Below are positions 11,400 to 23,127 of a stretch of 64,000 bases of DNA, in pieces. The DNA is taken from assembly GCA_963693285.1 (NCBI GenBank), contig OY848917.1, forward strand, positions 27,591,745-27,655,744. The letters run 5' to 3'. Origin of the DNA: Xestospongia muta. Lineage: Eukaryota > Porifera > Demospongiae > Haplosclerida > Petrosiidae. The translations under genes were made by a program, and so were the position numbers. The stretch's first letter is position 1. The number at the start of each line of letters is the position of its first letter. The notes under the pieces are model-generated. The model saw only the letters and a program-made list of their open reading frames with translations, made no database searches and was not told the origin of the DNA.

Positions 11400-12950
11400 T
11401 ATTTCCTTTTTTATATGTTCCTATTATAAATGATAAATCACTTTGAAATTGCTACATCTCTTTTATGAAGTAAGTCTGTACTATATATGTACGTAACTAA
11501 ATACAGGATATTCTTGGTCTAGTTTGTTTATTTTTTCAGAATAATATAGATATTAACAACTGTAGCTGGTTTCATATGCTTTATTTTATAAAACGACATA
11601 TTGTAATTGAGCCACCACCTACAGATTTACAACATCTTCAAATTTGCTATTAAATACAAGAGACCTTTACAACACAGTGCTTTCTCTTATGGAGAAGCTC
11701 CTCCAATTGATGTGAATTCTATTGTAGTGTATTTCATAATACCTGTATAATTGGTAACATTTGAGGGACTCAAGTTTTAATGTTCTTAGTGACAATAAGC
11801 CAACCATGAAACTTAAGGCCATAATTGGGCAAGGTCATCTTAATTATGTTCAATATAGTCCATTGATGGATGTATAGGATAATTACATTCCTGTGTGTCT
11901 GCCTATGTAAGATTATAAAGTGTGTCCAGTCATGTCTCTTTAAATGATTAAAGCCTATTGATATATATCAGATTCCAGTTTCAGGTACCCCAACATTTTT
12001 GTATATGTGCAAGCATTGTAAACACTCAAAAAACAATTAATTTCATACCTCTGGAAAAATTTTATAATTGATAAATCACTTTGCAATTGTCACACCTAAT
12101 AGTACTGTGTAAGTCTATATTATGTATGTGTGTTAACACTTCTGGATTTAACAACAATGACAGATCTGATAAAATGAAATCCATATAAATCATCTGCTTT
12201 GCTGTTTATAAAGAGGAACTAGCTCTCAATTTCTATATAATTGACTTCCAATGCACATAGTAATGATTATATTTACTTTTAGTTTCGATTGAGCATGATT
12301 GATTGAATAGTCTGAGCTCTATAACTCAAGAAATTTCTTTGAGCAGTTTCATAGCTACTTTTAAATCTCTATCCTTAAAACTAGCAATAATCAACTTCCT
12401 TAAAGATGTAATAATGTTAATGTAGTGCATTTGATATAATAATGGCTGTTCCTGATAGTCATTTTTATTAACTGTCTATTTTTTCTTTTTTTATATGTTC
12501 CTGTCATATAAATGAAATCACTTTGAAATTGCCTAATCTGTTTAGAAAGTAAGTCTGTACTTTGTACAAGTATAACTAAATCATAAGAATTGATGTAATG
12601 CTATTGTAGTGTATTTAATATTGTTGCAGTTGTTAATTAATAATTAATGATCATTTTATAAAGTCTCTTTTTTCTCTATTTTTAATGATCCTGTCATATA
12701 TGATGTGTAACTTTAATATTGCCACATTTATTTAGTGGGTAAGTCTGTACTATGTATATGTGTAACTAGCTAAATCAATGAAACTGATGTAATAATGCTT
12801 ATGTAGTGCATTTGATGTAATAACAGTACTTTATTTATGATGGTCATTTTACTAATTGTCTAATTTATTTTTTTATATTAAATGTTCCTGTCATAAATGA
12901 TAAATCACTTTGAAGCATATTATAGGGAATAAGTCTATACTTTTTAATTA
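11400..12950. repeat. Second set of diverged tandem repeats
   Basis: Blocks like ttatatgttcctgtcata, gataaatcactttgaaattg and aagtaagtctgtactatgta recur near 11406, 12065, 12485, 12665 and 12870. Several copies are followed by gatgtaataatgc. The SLC15-like fragment at 11551-11707 sits between the first and second copies. No gene is visible in the rest, nor in 12951-13440. Confidence 0.55.
11551..11707 (+). pseudogene. Fragment of the POT/SLC15-like transporter gene
   Basis: Closely matches 55455-55620 of the longer transporter gene: the shared string aaaacgacatattgtaattg, then the IYNIFK.AIKYKRPLQ coding segment and the S.YGE.PP segment. A small deletion shifts the frame at its start, and a second removes the NPAKQ codons. 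It is an isolated internal piece, so non-functional. Confidence 0.8.
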
Positions 12951-13439
12951 TTACAGTGATAGTTTTCTATAAGATTATGTACTATCACACAAAACAACTA
13001 TATATAGTGGATTTATTAATAAAGGAATAATTTTGTTGATTTGGCAAATTTAAAAAAGTCAGCAAATTAAAAGATAGTCAAATTTAATTTTTAGAATTTT
13101 GCTACCATGCCCGAGACACGTGTATTGAAAATTCCATTGTATAATCATGTCATGGTAATTGTGATATCCTCTTGCAACATTTCAGTACTGAATTCATTAA
13201 AGTAGATATGGTTATTAAAATATGCTTGATTCGTTACATTTAAATCTCACCAAATGAAGTGTACTGTTTTAGGAACTCACAAAGAACTTGATAGTTGCTT
13301 CACTCATTGACCACACATTCTAAACTAAGTTTAGACTGTTGGAATATATTATAAAGACATGTTTGTTATCTACAAATGCTTTTTCTTTAATTACAATATT
13401 ACATTTTTCATATAACTTTGGAAAAATTAAATTACTAAT

Positions 13440-13651
13440 TTAGAGTGTTATTGCAATGGAAAATTTACAATGTTAATACAACAGTTTAAAGACATTGTAA
13501 AATATACATACATTTACATACAAATTTACACATTGTTATTGTAATGGAAAATTTACTATGTTAATACAACAATTGTAATAAATCCATCAAATATACATTA
13601 TGTAAAAATAGATGGTACAAAATGGATGGAATATTTACCATTGTAAATGTA
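13440..13651. repeat. Interspersed repeat flanking the copia insertion
   Basis: Contains two internal copies of a block (ttattgcaatggaaaatttac and ttattgtaatggaaaattta, each followed by tgttaatacaaca). It then continues as the repeat seen at 105-300 until it is interrupted by the copia element. Confidence 0.55.
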
Positions 13652-13656
13652 GTATA

Positions 13657-13883
13657 TGTAGAAAAAGAGGACTTAAAGCTCAGATTGTTTACATAATGTC
13701 ATGTGTTTTGTATGGTATCTGTAAACATGAATTTCAGTGTATGAGCACATGTATGATTTACTAGAACATTCTATCACGTGGTGTATCTAGAGTATTTTTT
13801 TTCGTTGTTACTGCGTTTTGATATATATTTTATTGAGTTTTTTTCCAAGTTGGTCTTTGGCAATCTTACAAATAAAACTATCA
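13657..13883 (+). repeat. Copia 5' LTR
   Basis: 227 bases from tgtagaaaaagagg to aataaaactatca. It is the same length as the 3' LTR and aligns to it throughout with scattered substitutions, so the insertion is not recent. An aataaa signal lies 13 bases before its end. Confidence 0.9.
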
Positions 13884-13900
13884 GGTTATGAGTTCAGCAT
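13884..13900 (+). promoter_or_regulatory. Primer-binding site for an internal initiator-tRNA fragment
   Basis: ggttatgagttcagcat directly follows the LTR. It is nearly complementary to the anticodon arm, not the 3' end, of initiator methionine tRNA. Drosophila copia is known to prime from such a half-tRNA. Match judged from memory of the tRNA, hence moderate certainty. Confidence 0.6.
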
Positions 13901-13926
13901 TGCCTAAATAAGGAGTAAAGCAAGAG

Positions 13927-14640
13927 ATGGCAGAGAATACTATAACAGTCCCACTGATGGGATCCAATTATCCTACGTGGAATGTCCAGTGCCAGATGAG
14001 TCTTATGAAATTTAAAAGATGGACTGTGGGGAATTGTCAATGAGAGTGAAGCAGCTCCAGAGGAGAATACTGACAGGTACTCCAAACTTGTAACCCGAAG
14101 GGATCATGCCCTTCCAACTATTGATCTGTCTATTGACCCGTCTTTGCTCTACCAGTGATCCAAAGGACCCTATAGCTGTTTGGGAATTGCTCACTGGCCA
14201 GTTTCAAAAGGTGACATGGGCGAACAAGCTAGCATTACGTCAAAGGCTACATTCATTACACTTTAAAGAGAGTGAGAGTATTCAAGACTACATTAAGCCT
14301 ATTACTGAAATTTTCAACAAGTTAGCTGTAATAGGAGACAACATTGAAGACGACGACAAAGTCGTTTATCTGCTAGCTAGTCTTCCAGAATCATATAATA
14401 TCTTGGTCACAGCACTGGAAGCTAATACTGATGTACCAGACATGAAAACTGTCACTAAACGTTTGCTACAAGAAGAACGAAAAATAAAGGATTGAAAATC
14501 TCAAGCACAACACTTGAAGGAATAAAAGAAGAAGCCATGGTGGTAAAACAAAAGAAATGAGGACCCAGATGCCATTTTTGTAAGAAATTTGGACATATGC
14601 AACGAAACTTTCATGAGTGAGAAAGAACATTTGAAGGTTC
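13927..14640 (+). pseudogene. Copia gag, broken
   Basis: Starts MAENTITVPLMGSNYPTW, the usual N-terminus of copia-type Gag. The longest intact part is 14106-14495 (WELLTGQFQKVTWANKLALR, ESIQDYIKPITEIFNKLA, LLASLPESYNILVTALE), a UBN2-type Gag segment. Near 14567 a CCHC nucleocapsid knuckle is visible as CHFCKKFGHMQRNF, with the last Cys replaced by Phe. Frameshifts near 14020 and 14150 and a stop after IKD break the frame. Confidence 0.8.
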
Positions 14641-14695
14641 GAATTGGCACATGAGGAGTAAACCCCAAGTTAACTGTGCAGAGTCTAGAAGTAGA

Positions 14696-14849
14696 GATCA
14701 TGATTCTGATTGTGATGAAGTCGGTTTAGTGGTTTAACATGTTTTATCAGCTGGAGTTGAGATGTCACCTATGATCATGATTCTGATTGTGATGAAGTCG
14801 GTTTAGTGGTTCAACATGTTTTATCAGCTGGAGTCGAGATGTCACCTAA
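14696..14849 (+). repeat. 77-base tandem duplication inside copia
   Basis: The segment starting gatcatgattctgattgtg occurs twice in a row (14696-14772 and 14773-14849) with two or three differences. Because 77 is not a multiple of three it shifts the reading frame just before the protease. Confidence 0.85.
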
Positions 14850-17800
14850 AGGGAACTGGATCATGGACTCAGGAGCTACTTGTCATATATGAAATGATTG
14901 TAATTCATTTGTTGAACTGCATAATCTGAAGAAGACTCTTGATGTCACTCTTGGAGATTATCATACTTTGAAAGCCATCAGGCATGGAACAGTGATCTTG
15001 ATGATGAAGACAGGGTTGCTTAACCAGAAAGTGTAAGCTCCATGATGTACTGTTTGTTCCCAATCTTACCTGCAATATACTGAGTGTGTCCAAAGCTGTA
15101 GAAAAGGGAATCTCAGTTACCTTTAATGAGCATGGATGTGTCTTTAAGGATGCTAAACACAGATTGATCACCGTTGGAAACAAAGTTGGAAATCTCTACC
15201 ATGTGATGTATGCTAAACCGAAGGATCATGTTTATGCTGTTACTGAGCCGAAACTGCCAGAAAATGATGAACACTTGTCAAGAGAACATCTGTGGCACCA
15301 TCGATATGGACACCTTGGAGTGACTTCAACAACTAGCAAGTGAAAAACTTGTAGAGGAGTATTGCTATTGTGCTTCGAAGCAGATCAAGTTCTGTAAACC
15401 CTGCCTGAAAGGCAAACACCAAAGAAGTCAATTTCCACCTTATAGTAAGAGGACAACAAACGAACCTCCGGAATTGGTCCATAGTGACATCTACAGAAAA
15501 CTGGAGTCGAAATCCCTGAGTGGTGCTGAGTACTTCATTACATTCATCGATGATAACACAAGGTATGTCTGGGTATATGTGATTAAACATAAAAGTGATG
15601 TATTCAAAATATTTTGTGAGTGGAAGACGGAAGTGGAGAAATCGCTAAGACACTGTGTAAAGACTCTTCGAACTGATAATGGGGGCGAATATACCTCAAC
15701 TGAATTTGAAGAATACCTCAGAAATGAAGGAATAAAGTATGAGCTTACCATTCCTAAGTGTCCTGAGCAAAATGGAGTAGCTGAGAGGTTACACAGGACA
15801 TAGATTGAGATGGTTCGTGCTATGTTAGCTGATTCAGGACTAGTTAAGTCTTTTTGGGCTGAAGCACTTGCAACTGCTGTGTATTTATGGAATCAATGCC
15901 CAACAAAAGCTATCGAAGGAAAGACTCCATACGAAGCAATCAGTGGTGAGAAACCAAAAGTAGGACATTTGAGAGATTTTGGATGTACTGCGTATTCACA
16001 CATTCCAAAAGACAAAAGACATAAGCTGGATGACAAAGCATGAAGGTGTATTTTCCTAGGGTATTCTACCAATGGAAAAGGATATCGTCTGTACGATCCA
16101 AACCGCCTAAAAATTGTCCATAGTCGTGATGTGAAATTCAACAAATTTGTAAGCAGAGTTGAGAAGGAGACTCCAGCAGAAGTGACAAGAGATTCACAAG
16201 TGATAATTGACTGTTCCAGGGATGATGTTGAAGCACTTGAAGATGACAATTCATCGAGAGAAGAAACTGAAGAACAGGAGAGGGATAATAAAGAAAGCAC
16301 TGTGACAGAAGAGAGAACAGAGCCGACAGTCAGACAATCAAATTGTGAAACCAGTCACCCTGATTACTATGGCGTATGGGTCAACTCTGTTAATACCATC
16401 ACTGAACCACTCACTGTGAAAGAGGCACTAAGTTCTTCTGAGAAGGAGAATTGGAAGGGAGCAATGTAGGCTGAGTTTGAATCTCTTCGCTCAAACTAGG
16501 TTTGGGATCTAGTACCTCCACCGAAAGATCAAAAGGTCGTCAACAACAAGTGGGTTTTTAAATGTAAGTTAGGTGAAAATGGACTAGGTTATAGCCCTTG
16601 CTGTTAATGGAAAGATGAAACTCCATCAAATGGACATAAAGACTGCATTCCTAAATGGAGAATTAACTGAAGAAGTGTTAATGAAACAACCCAAAGGTTT
16701 TGTTGAAGAGGGTAAGGAAAACTTAATCTGTTGACTGAAACAAAGCATCTATGGACTAAAGCAGTCACCACGCTGCTGGAATGCTGTCCTTGATTATCAT
16801 CTAAGAACAATGAAGTTCGCACAAACAAAAGGTGACCTATGTTTATATGTGTTTACTGATGGAGAACCTGTCATTATTGCAGTTTACATAGATGATATTT
16901 TAATAGCTGGAAGAACTGATAAGAGAATTGCTGAAGTAAAGACTGCTATTGCTAATCGATTTGACGTTAAGGAAATGGATGAATTGCACTTCTTAGGAGT
17001 TAAAGTTGTCTAAGACCTTGAGGCAGATACTATATGGATGGGACAACCAACATATACAGAGAATCTTGTTTCACATTTCAGTATGTAAAATGACAAGACC
17101 TGTAAGACACCAGTTAACCCTAGTGTGAAACTGACTAAAACAAAGGATGACTCGACATACGTTATGGAGAATTGTATCAGTCTCCAGTTGGAAAGCTAAT
17201 CTACCTTTCAACAAGAACGAGGCCAGACATCGCCTTTGCTGTGAGCAACGTTGCCAAGTTTACAGCGAAACCTACTGAACAACATTGGAGAGCAATGAAG
17301 CATATCATACGGTATCTAGCTGGTACCACCAACTTTGGATTACTGTTCACCAGGAATGAATCAACTGAATGTACAGGATACTTGGATGCTGACTGGACAG
17401 GAGATATTGATGATAGAAAGTCCACATCAGGCTACCTATACCTAATGTCAGGAGCACCTGTTAGTTGGAGAAATAAAAGCAATCATGTATAGCGTTGTCT
17501 ACTGCCGAAGCTGAATGTAGTTCCTAACATCTGCAGTACAGATCATTTGGCTGAATTGTCTTTATGTTGAATTACAGAAGGAGTCAATTACACCAGCTAT
17601 CATATATGAAGACAACCAATCAGCTATATGTATGACTAAAAGCCCAACATTTCATGGTCGAAGCAAACATATTGCCATAAAGTACCATTTCATAAGAGAT
17701 GAAGTCAAGAAGGGAAAAATCGATGTCCAATACTGTAAGACTGAAGACATGATTGCTGATATGGTAACAAACGGACTGTATGCTGAACGATTCATAAAAG

Positions 17801-17853
17801 TAAGAGAAATGGCTGGAGTAAAGGAATTACACCAACAATCTAACCTAAAGTGA
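14850..17853 (+). pseudogene. Copia pol (protease, integrase, reverse transcriptase, RNase H), broken
   Basis: Protease active site WIMDSGAT near 14856-14880. Integrase: HHCC zinc region (HLWHHRYGHLG ... CKPCLKGKH) and the D,D,E core with HSDI, RTDNGGEY and PEQNGVAERL (15285-15800). Reverse transcriptase: NKWVFKCKLGENG, then a deletion near 16585 that removes the fingers region, then LHQMDIKTAFLNGEL, the catalytic AVYIDDILIAG near 16880 and a C-terminal RPDIAFAVS. RNase H: GYLDADWTGDIDDRKSTSG and the closing FHGRSKHIAIKYHFIRDEV up to 17853. At least six stops or frameshifts interrupt it. No part can give a working polyprotein. Confidence 0.88.
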
Positions 17854-17860
17854 GAAGGAG
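17847..17860 (+). promoter_or_regulatory. Copia polypurine tract
   Basis: aaagtgagaaggag directly abuts the 3' LTR and fits the plus-strand priming site. It is kept in the truncated copies at about 27017-27030 and 36096-36109. Confidence 0.65.
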
Positions 17861-18087
17861 TGTAGAAAACGAGCACTTAAAGCTCAGATTGTTTACATAA
17901 TATAATATGTTTTCTATGATATCTGTGACATGAATATTCAGTGTATGAGCACATGTATGATTTACTAGAACATTCTATCAAGTGGTGCATTTAGAATATT
18001 TGTCTCCGTGTTACTATGTTTTGATCTATCTTTTATTGAGTTTTGTTTCCAAGTTGGTCTTTGTCAATCTTACAAATAAAACTATCA
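17861..18087 (+). repeat. Copia 3' LTR
   Basis: Same 227-base length and ends as the 5' LTR. Two further copies, one complete and one truncated, occur in triplication units 2 and 3. Confidence 0.9.
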
Positions 18088-18092
18088 GTATA

Positions 18093-18520
18093 AACCATTT
18101 CATTTACATCAATAAAACAACGAATGTATTCAATACAAATTTCCTGTGATATTATGTGCTCGTTCAACTACATCACCTAATTTATTACTATCTTATTATT
18201 ACCAGCACTAGCAATATATATTTCATGTAATGTTAATACAAAATTTACATGTCCATTTATTGTCATACAGTTGATGTACTTCTTTATTCTATTTATTGAT
18301 TCCTTTTATCATTGTGTCTGTTGTACTGATATACATCTGTTTGTTGTCTGTTCACTTTGTTGTTATGTAATTAATTTGTGACATGATAATTTTATTACTC
18401 TTGATTGTTAATGTCATTATAATATTCTTGAGAAAAATCCTGTCAATAATCAAAAACAGATTAATACAATGTTATAACAAAATTTCTTATTACATCACTA
18501 AATTATACATTTGATTCCAG
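18093..18520 (-). other. 3' flank of the first TRIM-NHL gene
   Basis: No coding sequence. On the minus strand an AATAAA (plus coordinates 18391-18396, read as tttatt) lies about 125 bases beyond the TRIM stop and is a plausible polyadenylation signal. The same stretch is repeated before the second gene, and with a deletion before the third. Confidence 0.5.
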
Positions 18521-20719
18521 TCAGTATTTTAACACTCTTAATCCGTTCCATTCTGCTACATAGATATATCCTGCTTGATCAATGAAGACACCAAGAGGAT
18601 TATCTATATCACCAAAGGAATGAAAAGGAGTTTTGCCATTTCCACGAAACACAACTATATCACAACCGATGGTAGATGTATTTGGTATGTGTATACTCAC
18701 AACACAATCATCATTCTTCATAAAGGCAATATCACCAACACACTGTAAAGTATTACTACTGTATCGTCCAATATAACGTCCAACAGAAGAAAATATTTCA
18801 ATAATACCTTCATGATATGTTCCAACATGAATGTTACCAGAATTATCAGTTGATACACACCGTACATTAGACTTACACTTTATCATTATTGATCTAACGA
18901 AAGACAAGTCAGATCGAAGTACCTGAACACGCTTGTTGTATTGATCAGCTACATAAAGTAACTCATCTTTACCAAAGTGTAATCCCGTTGGATTATCAAA
19001 TTGTAGTTCACCAGATCCCATCTCTCCCACTGATGTGATAAACTTCCCATCTAAAGTAGCCTTTACTATCTTATTACTACTAACACTAACTATATACATA
19101 ATGTTATTAGCTTTATCCACAGCAATACCTCTGGGGTTTTTTACATTTAATTCATCAGTTGGAATAGTGCGAGCTATCTCTCCTTTGTCATTATAGACTA
19201 CAATAGAGTCATCATCAAAAGTAACATAAATATTTCCTTCATCATCGACATAAAGATAGGCTGGGTATGGTTTAGCAGATACAGTTAGTATTGGTTCCTT
19301 TATTTTGCTATAGTCACGTACATTGATAATATATGGACTGTCCTTGATATTGTCATTGTATAGCTGTACATGAAGTAAATAACTACCTTCAGATGTGGGT
19401 GGGTCAACAATCAACTCATATCTTCCTTCTTCCTTATAACATACATTTACTTCGCTGATATATGATGATGACTTGTCAGTTAGCTTTGAATGGACGACAA
19501 GTTCTTCCACTGTAGCCTTCTTTCCTATTTTATCACAAATCTCAAGAACAAGAGAAGATTTACCACTATTTGGTATACCAATTGGTTGTTTAGGATTGAT
19601 ATCTACAAGGCTACAATCAAGTTCTTCAGAAAGAGATGACGAAACTGAAGAAAGCTTTGTAATGGCTGATAGTACAGGCTTTGGATCTAATATACAGTAG
19701 ATATCATCATTACTAACTGCTAGTTCAGTTCCCTCCACTTGTTTCATTAATGAGCTCATCACTTCACTCAAGGTACATTTAATAGCTAGGAACTCTGTTG
19801 GAGAAAACTCTTCACTAGCTTCACTACATGTACTCATAACACACTCAATGTCACTAACAAGTTCATTCAAACTATCTAATTGACTCTGTAAAGGACAACA
19901 TTTAGTTAAAGCAAATACATCAACCTCCTTTAGTAGCTCTTGATGACGTTTCTCTAAGGCAGCAATAATAGACTGGAATGTATCGTTGATGTGACTTTTA
20001 ATAGCCTCTCTATAATTTGTAATAGACAACACGACAGACTCTATCTTCTCTTTTGTCTGAGACACTGTGGAATGTGCTTTCTTTAGTGATGGAAGTGAAT
20101 TAGTGATGTCAGCATTTTCTACTTTTATAGCTTCTTGTATACGACAACACTCGTGTTCTTTGTGTTCGAACATGTAACACTCATGACATATCAAACTACT
20201 ACATGTAGTACAGTAGTACTTGAGAACTTCATCAGAATGATGAGTACAGTAAACTAGTGATGATGTTAATGATGTTGATATGTTTGTTAGGGCTTCTACT
20301 TTGTGATCACGAAGAATACGAATACTTTTATGAGACTTAATACAAAGTGAACATAGACTAGCATCACATTGATGACAGTATGCTTCAGCCTGCTTTTTGC
20401 TATCACAACTGCCACAAGATTGCTCAGATTGAATCTTAGCTAAACGACGCGCAATGGCTGCTTCGTTCTCGAGTCGTAAGTGTCGAGGTAAACGATGCGG
20501 GGGGTGTGGACTGACCTTGTGACACGTAGGACAAGTAGTTTTCTCTTCATTTTCTTTAACTCCAGAGTCTAAACATGATTTACAGAACGTATGAAGACAA
20601 TGGAGAAGACGAGGATCACGATAATAACCACCACAAAGTTTACAGTTAGTGGAAGTACTAGAGGGAACAGGAGAAGTTGGGATACCACTAGTAGCCATCT
20701 TAGCAGGGAACTCAGTCAC
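18521..20719 (-). CDS. TRIM-NHL protein, copy 1
   Basis: Intronless, 732 residues. Domains in order: C3HC4 RING at 26-66 (C26, C29, C41, H43, C46, C49, C63, C66); two B-boxes at about 99-145 and 155-197; a coiled-coil region to about 330; a filamin-type Ig repeat at about 370-470 (ending GSYLLHVQLYNDNIKDSPY); and six-bladed NHL repeats to the end (GIAVDKANNIMYIV, GLHFGKDELLYVADQYNKRV). This is the layout of the TRIM2/3/71 family: cytosolic RING ubiquitin ligases whose NHL propeller binds protein or RNA. The RING zinc ligands are all present. MATSG at residue 8 is an alternative start. Differences private to this copy include G53, and CC in place of SS in the coiled coil. A TATA-like box lies 124-131 bases upstream. 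Confidence 0.95.
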   Translation of the reverse strand: MTEFPAKMATSGIPTSPVPSSTSTNCKLCGGYYRDPRLLHCLHTFCKSCLDSGVKENEEKTTCPTCHKVSPHPPHRLPRHLRLENEAAIARRLAKIQSEQSCGSCDSKKQAEAYCHQCDASLCSLCIKSHKSIRILRDHKVEALTNISTSLTSSLVYCTHHSDEVLKYYCTTCSSLICHECYMFEHKEHECCRIQEAIKVENADITNSLPSLKKAHSTVSQTKEKIESVVLSITNYREAIKSHINDTFQSIIAALEKRHQELLKEVDVFALTKCCPLQSQLDSLNELVSDIECVMSTCSEASEEFSPTEFLAIKCTLSEVMSSLMKQVEGTELAVSNDDIYCILDPKPVLSAITKLSSVSSSLSEELDCSLVDINPKQPIGIPNSGKSSLVLEICDKIGKKATVEELVVHSKLTDKSSSYISEVNVCYKEEGRYELIVDPPTSEGSYLLHVQLYNDNIKDSPYIINVRDYSKIKEPILTVSAKPYPAYLYVDDEGNIYVTFDDDSIVVYNDKGEIARTIPTDELNVKNPRGIAVDKANNIMYIVSVSSNKIVKATLDGKFITSVGEMGSGELQFDNPTGLHFGKDELLYVADQYNKRVQVLRSDLSFVRSIMIKCKSNVRCVSTDNSGNIHVGTYHEGIIEIFSSVGRYIGRYSSNTLQCVGDIAFMKNDDCVVSIHIPNTSTIGCDIVVFRGNGKTPFHSFGDIDNPLGVFIDQAGYIYVAEWNGLRVLKY

Positions 20720-20842
20720 ACCTTCAATTATCTTGCCAATGGAAACAATGTTCTATTCATACAGCACCAACAAATTGAGGCATTAAGTAGTTTATTGGAA
20801 GAGCAAGTAGAGTCTGACTGGGTTCTGGTATCATGTACGAGA

Positions 20843-20850
20843 CTTATATA
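20843..20850 (-). promoter_or_regulatory. TATA-like box of TRIM-NHL copy 1
   Basis: On the minus strand the sequence reads tatataag, about 125 bases before the ATG. It is kept at the same distance in the other two copies (near 30014 and 38889). Inferred from position and conservation only. Confidence 0.4.
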
Positions 20851-21035
20851 ACATATCAATTTCAGACCATGCCAAGTGTAGTCTAAGTGCTATCCTCTCT
20901 TGACTCCATGAAGGCAACTGGTCTATATGGAATTAGTTCAAACTTAAAATCATGTGCTTCAGTCTTGTAAAGTCTCTTTATCAACTCTTTCTCTATGCTT
21001 TTAACAAAATTAAAATTCAGAAGACTGGTGTTTTC

Positions 21036-21600
21036 ACCTGATCTTCAAAGATGGAGACAAAGTCATCAGTTAAGAACTATTGTCCAATTTTACTTATATA
21101 GATTCATTTGTGCTTGAATGTATATAATGTACAACCAAATTTCCGATCACATCTTTTGGTTACCAAGTCAATTCAGATTTATGAAAATTCAACCCTTTAT
21201 CAACTCCTTTATTCCTCTCTGATATATTTGACTCTTTTGATAAGAAAGCTGGTACTGATACATGTGGCTATAGTTCAAGACCTATTTGACTTCTTGATTT
21301 TAAAAGTATCTGTTATCCATCAATCTTATATATTGTACTGTTTGTTGTCTCTGGAGTTCCTCAAGATAGTTTTCTTGGGCCTATTCTGTTTCTACCATAT
21401 GTGAATGATATGTATTCCTAACGTTGTTTTTAAGTCCAAACTACTTATGCTGATGACACCAAACGTGATCACCTTAAAGTCTCCTAGTGACTGTATTAAA
21501 CTTCAAGATGACATATGTACACTTAATTCATGGTCTACACAATGGAAATTGTATTTCAATACTTCAAAATGTATTGTCATAAACGTTTCAAGAAAACAAT
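21036..21600 (+). mobile_element. LINE reverse-transcriptase remnant, unit 1
   Basis: Frames are broken, but non-LTR retrotransposon signatures can be read in order: IFKDGDK and SSVKNYCPI near 21041-21100, QFRFMKIQPFIN near 21170, SGVPQDSFLGPILFLPYVND near 21350-21410, the catalytic TYADDT at 21442-21459, then LQDDICTLNSWSTQWKLYFN and KC. Typical of a CR1/Jockey-like reverse transcriptase. No endonuclease or 3' tail is seen. The same remnant is present in units 2 and 3, so it predates the triplication. Confidence 0.75.
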
Positions 21601-23091
21601 ATCTGATCATGTCTACTAAGTCTATTGGTGTTCACCTGACCGGTAAAAAATTGTGATAACTTTCTAATAACTAGACCAAACATTTTATTAAACTCTAGCT
21701 TTATACACACAGTCATGTACATTGTACTGATAGTAACAACAATGTTTTCTCTCTCTCTCTCTCTCTCAAAATATATACGCATGCATATATCAATGTGTAG
21801 GTTAGCTAGTTCTCTCAAATATGGTCTTTGATATTCATAAAAGACATCAGTACTACACACAGTCATGTACATTGTACTGATAGTAATGGTATTTTAATAG
21901 TAGTAATGTATTATAAACACACTTGCTATTTATAATTGTACTCTATTAATAAATGGATCATTTGAAAAGTATTCAATTTTGTCACTTGACATCTCTAACC
22001 ATTCTCTGGTCTATTAGTTAACAATATGTACATCAGTATATGTTTCTTATATTTACTTGGAATGAGTAGTGATTTGTATCATTAATAAGAAATGCAATTA
22101 GTATTTTTAATTATGAATACAAAATATTCCCTCAAAAGTATACAGCTATCAACACAAGAGTTTCATCACACTAACAATATATGTGTACATAAACAAATGC
22201 TTTAGTCTATTTTGTGGCACAATAATTTATCCATCCATGACTCAATGTAACCAAATACTTCACCTTATACAAGTGTGTGCAGGCCTTTGATGGCACATTC
22301 AAATACATTACATACATCCATAGTACCATGAATGGGCATATCAAAGGCATCAACAATGCTATATATTCCATATTGGGGTTACTGTGTTGTATGAAAACTC
22401 ATATATCTCATATATATGTAGATGTGGTCATGTTAATGACTGATATGTACTTTTGCAGCACTTATGGTATGACAAACTATTCAAACAATTATCATACTTC
22501 TCTGTAGCTGTCATTAATCTCCACAAATATCACTATAAATCATTTTAAGCACTATTCCGTTCTTGTGCTATATCTAATATAGAGGTAGTCTTAATGCTCA
22601 TACTGAACTTGGCTTTTCTACCTTGGGTTGTATAAGCATCTCAACCACAGCCCCTCGTGTAATATATCCATAAAGCACTCAGAACAGTGTTTTAACTAAT
22701 ACATACTGGAGACATACTAATTAAAACAACAATATAATGGTGAATTTACTTCATTATAATACTATGTCTTACCTGAATTATTTATGTCAACAAGGACACA
22801 CAATCTCTTACTCATTCCTGGTAGACCAGATGTTGTATTATCACTACATCATTCTAGAGAATGATGTTCTAGAGTATATATAATATGTATATATTTTGTG
22901 AGAGAGAGAGAGAGCAGTGTTGCAATGTTATAATGTATGTGAATGATGGAGACCATTAAATAAGCAAAATACTATAAAATGTAGGTGTTCATTCTTCCCC
23001 TAATTTCCTTATTTAAACATTAAACATTAATATCATTAGTTTAATGTAAAGAAAATATTTTGCTCATGTAAACACTAATCAAAGTATTAAG

Positions 23092-23127
<36 letters not shown>

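Larger units (their letters stand above)
13657..18087 (+). mobile_element. Ty1/copia LTR retrotransposon, full-length but decayed
   Basis: 4431 bases with 227-base LTRs at both ends (TG...CA) and a 5-base target duplication gtata at 13652-13656 and 18088-18092. The internal order gag, protease, integrase, reverse transcriptase, RNase H is that of Ty1/copia. Many stops and frameshifts, a 77-base tandem duplication and a deletion in the reverse transcriptase make it inactive. It sits inside the repeat represented uninterrupted at 105-300. Its 3' end, from about 17625, was carried along in the downstream segmental triplication. Confidence 0.92.

Noticed and set aside
19473..19700. Open frames antisense to the TRIM-NHL genes (also at 20591, 28644, 29762, 37519 and 38637)
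   Set aside because: They are shadows of a strongly supported coding region and show no features of their own.
21108..21656. Plus-strand frames of 83-98 codons after TRIM copy 1 (and the equivalents in units 2 and 3)
   Set aside because: They are wrong-frame readings of a decayed LINE reverse transcriptase; the true motifs run through several frames.
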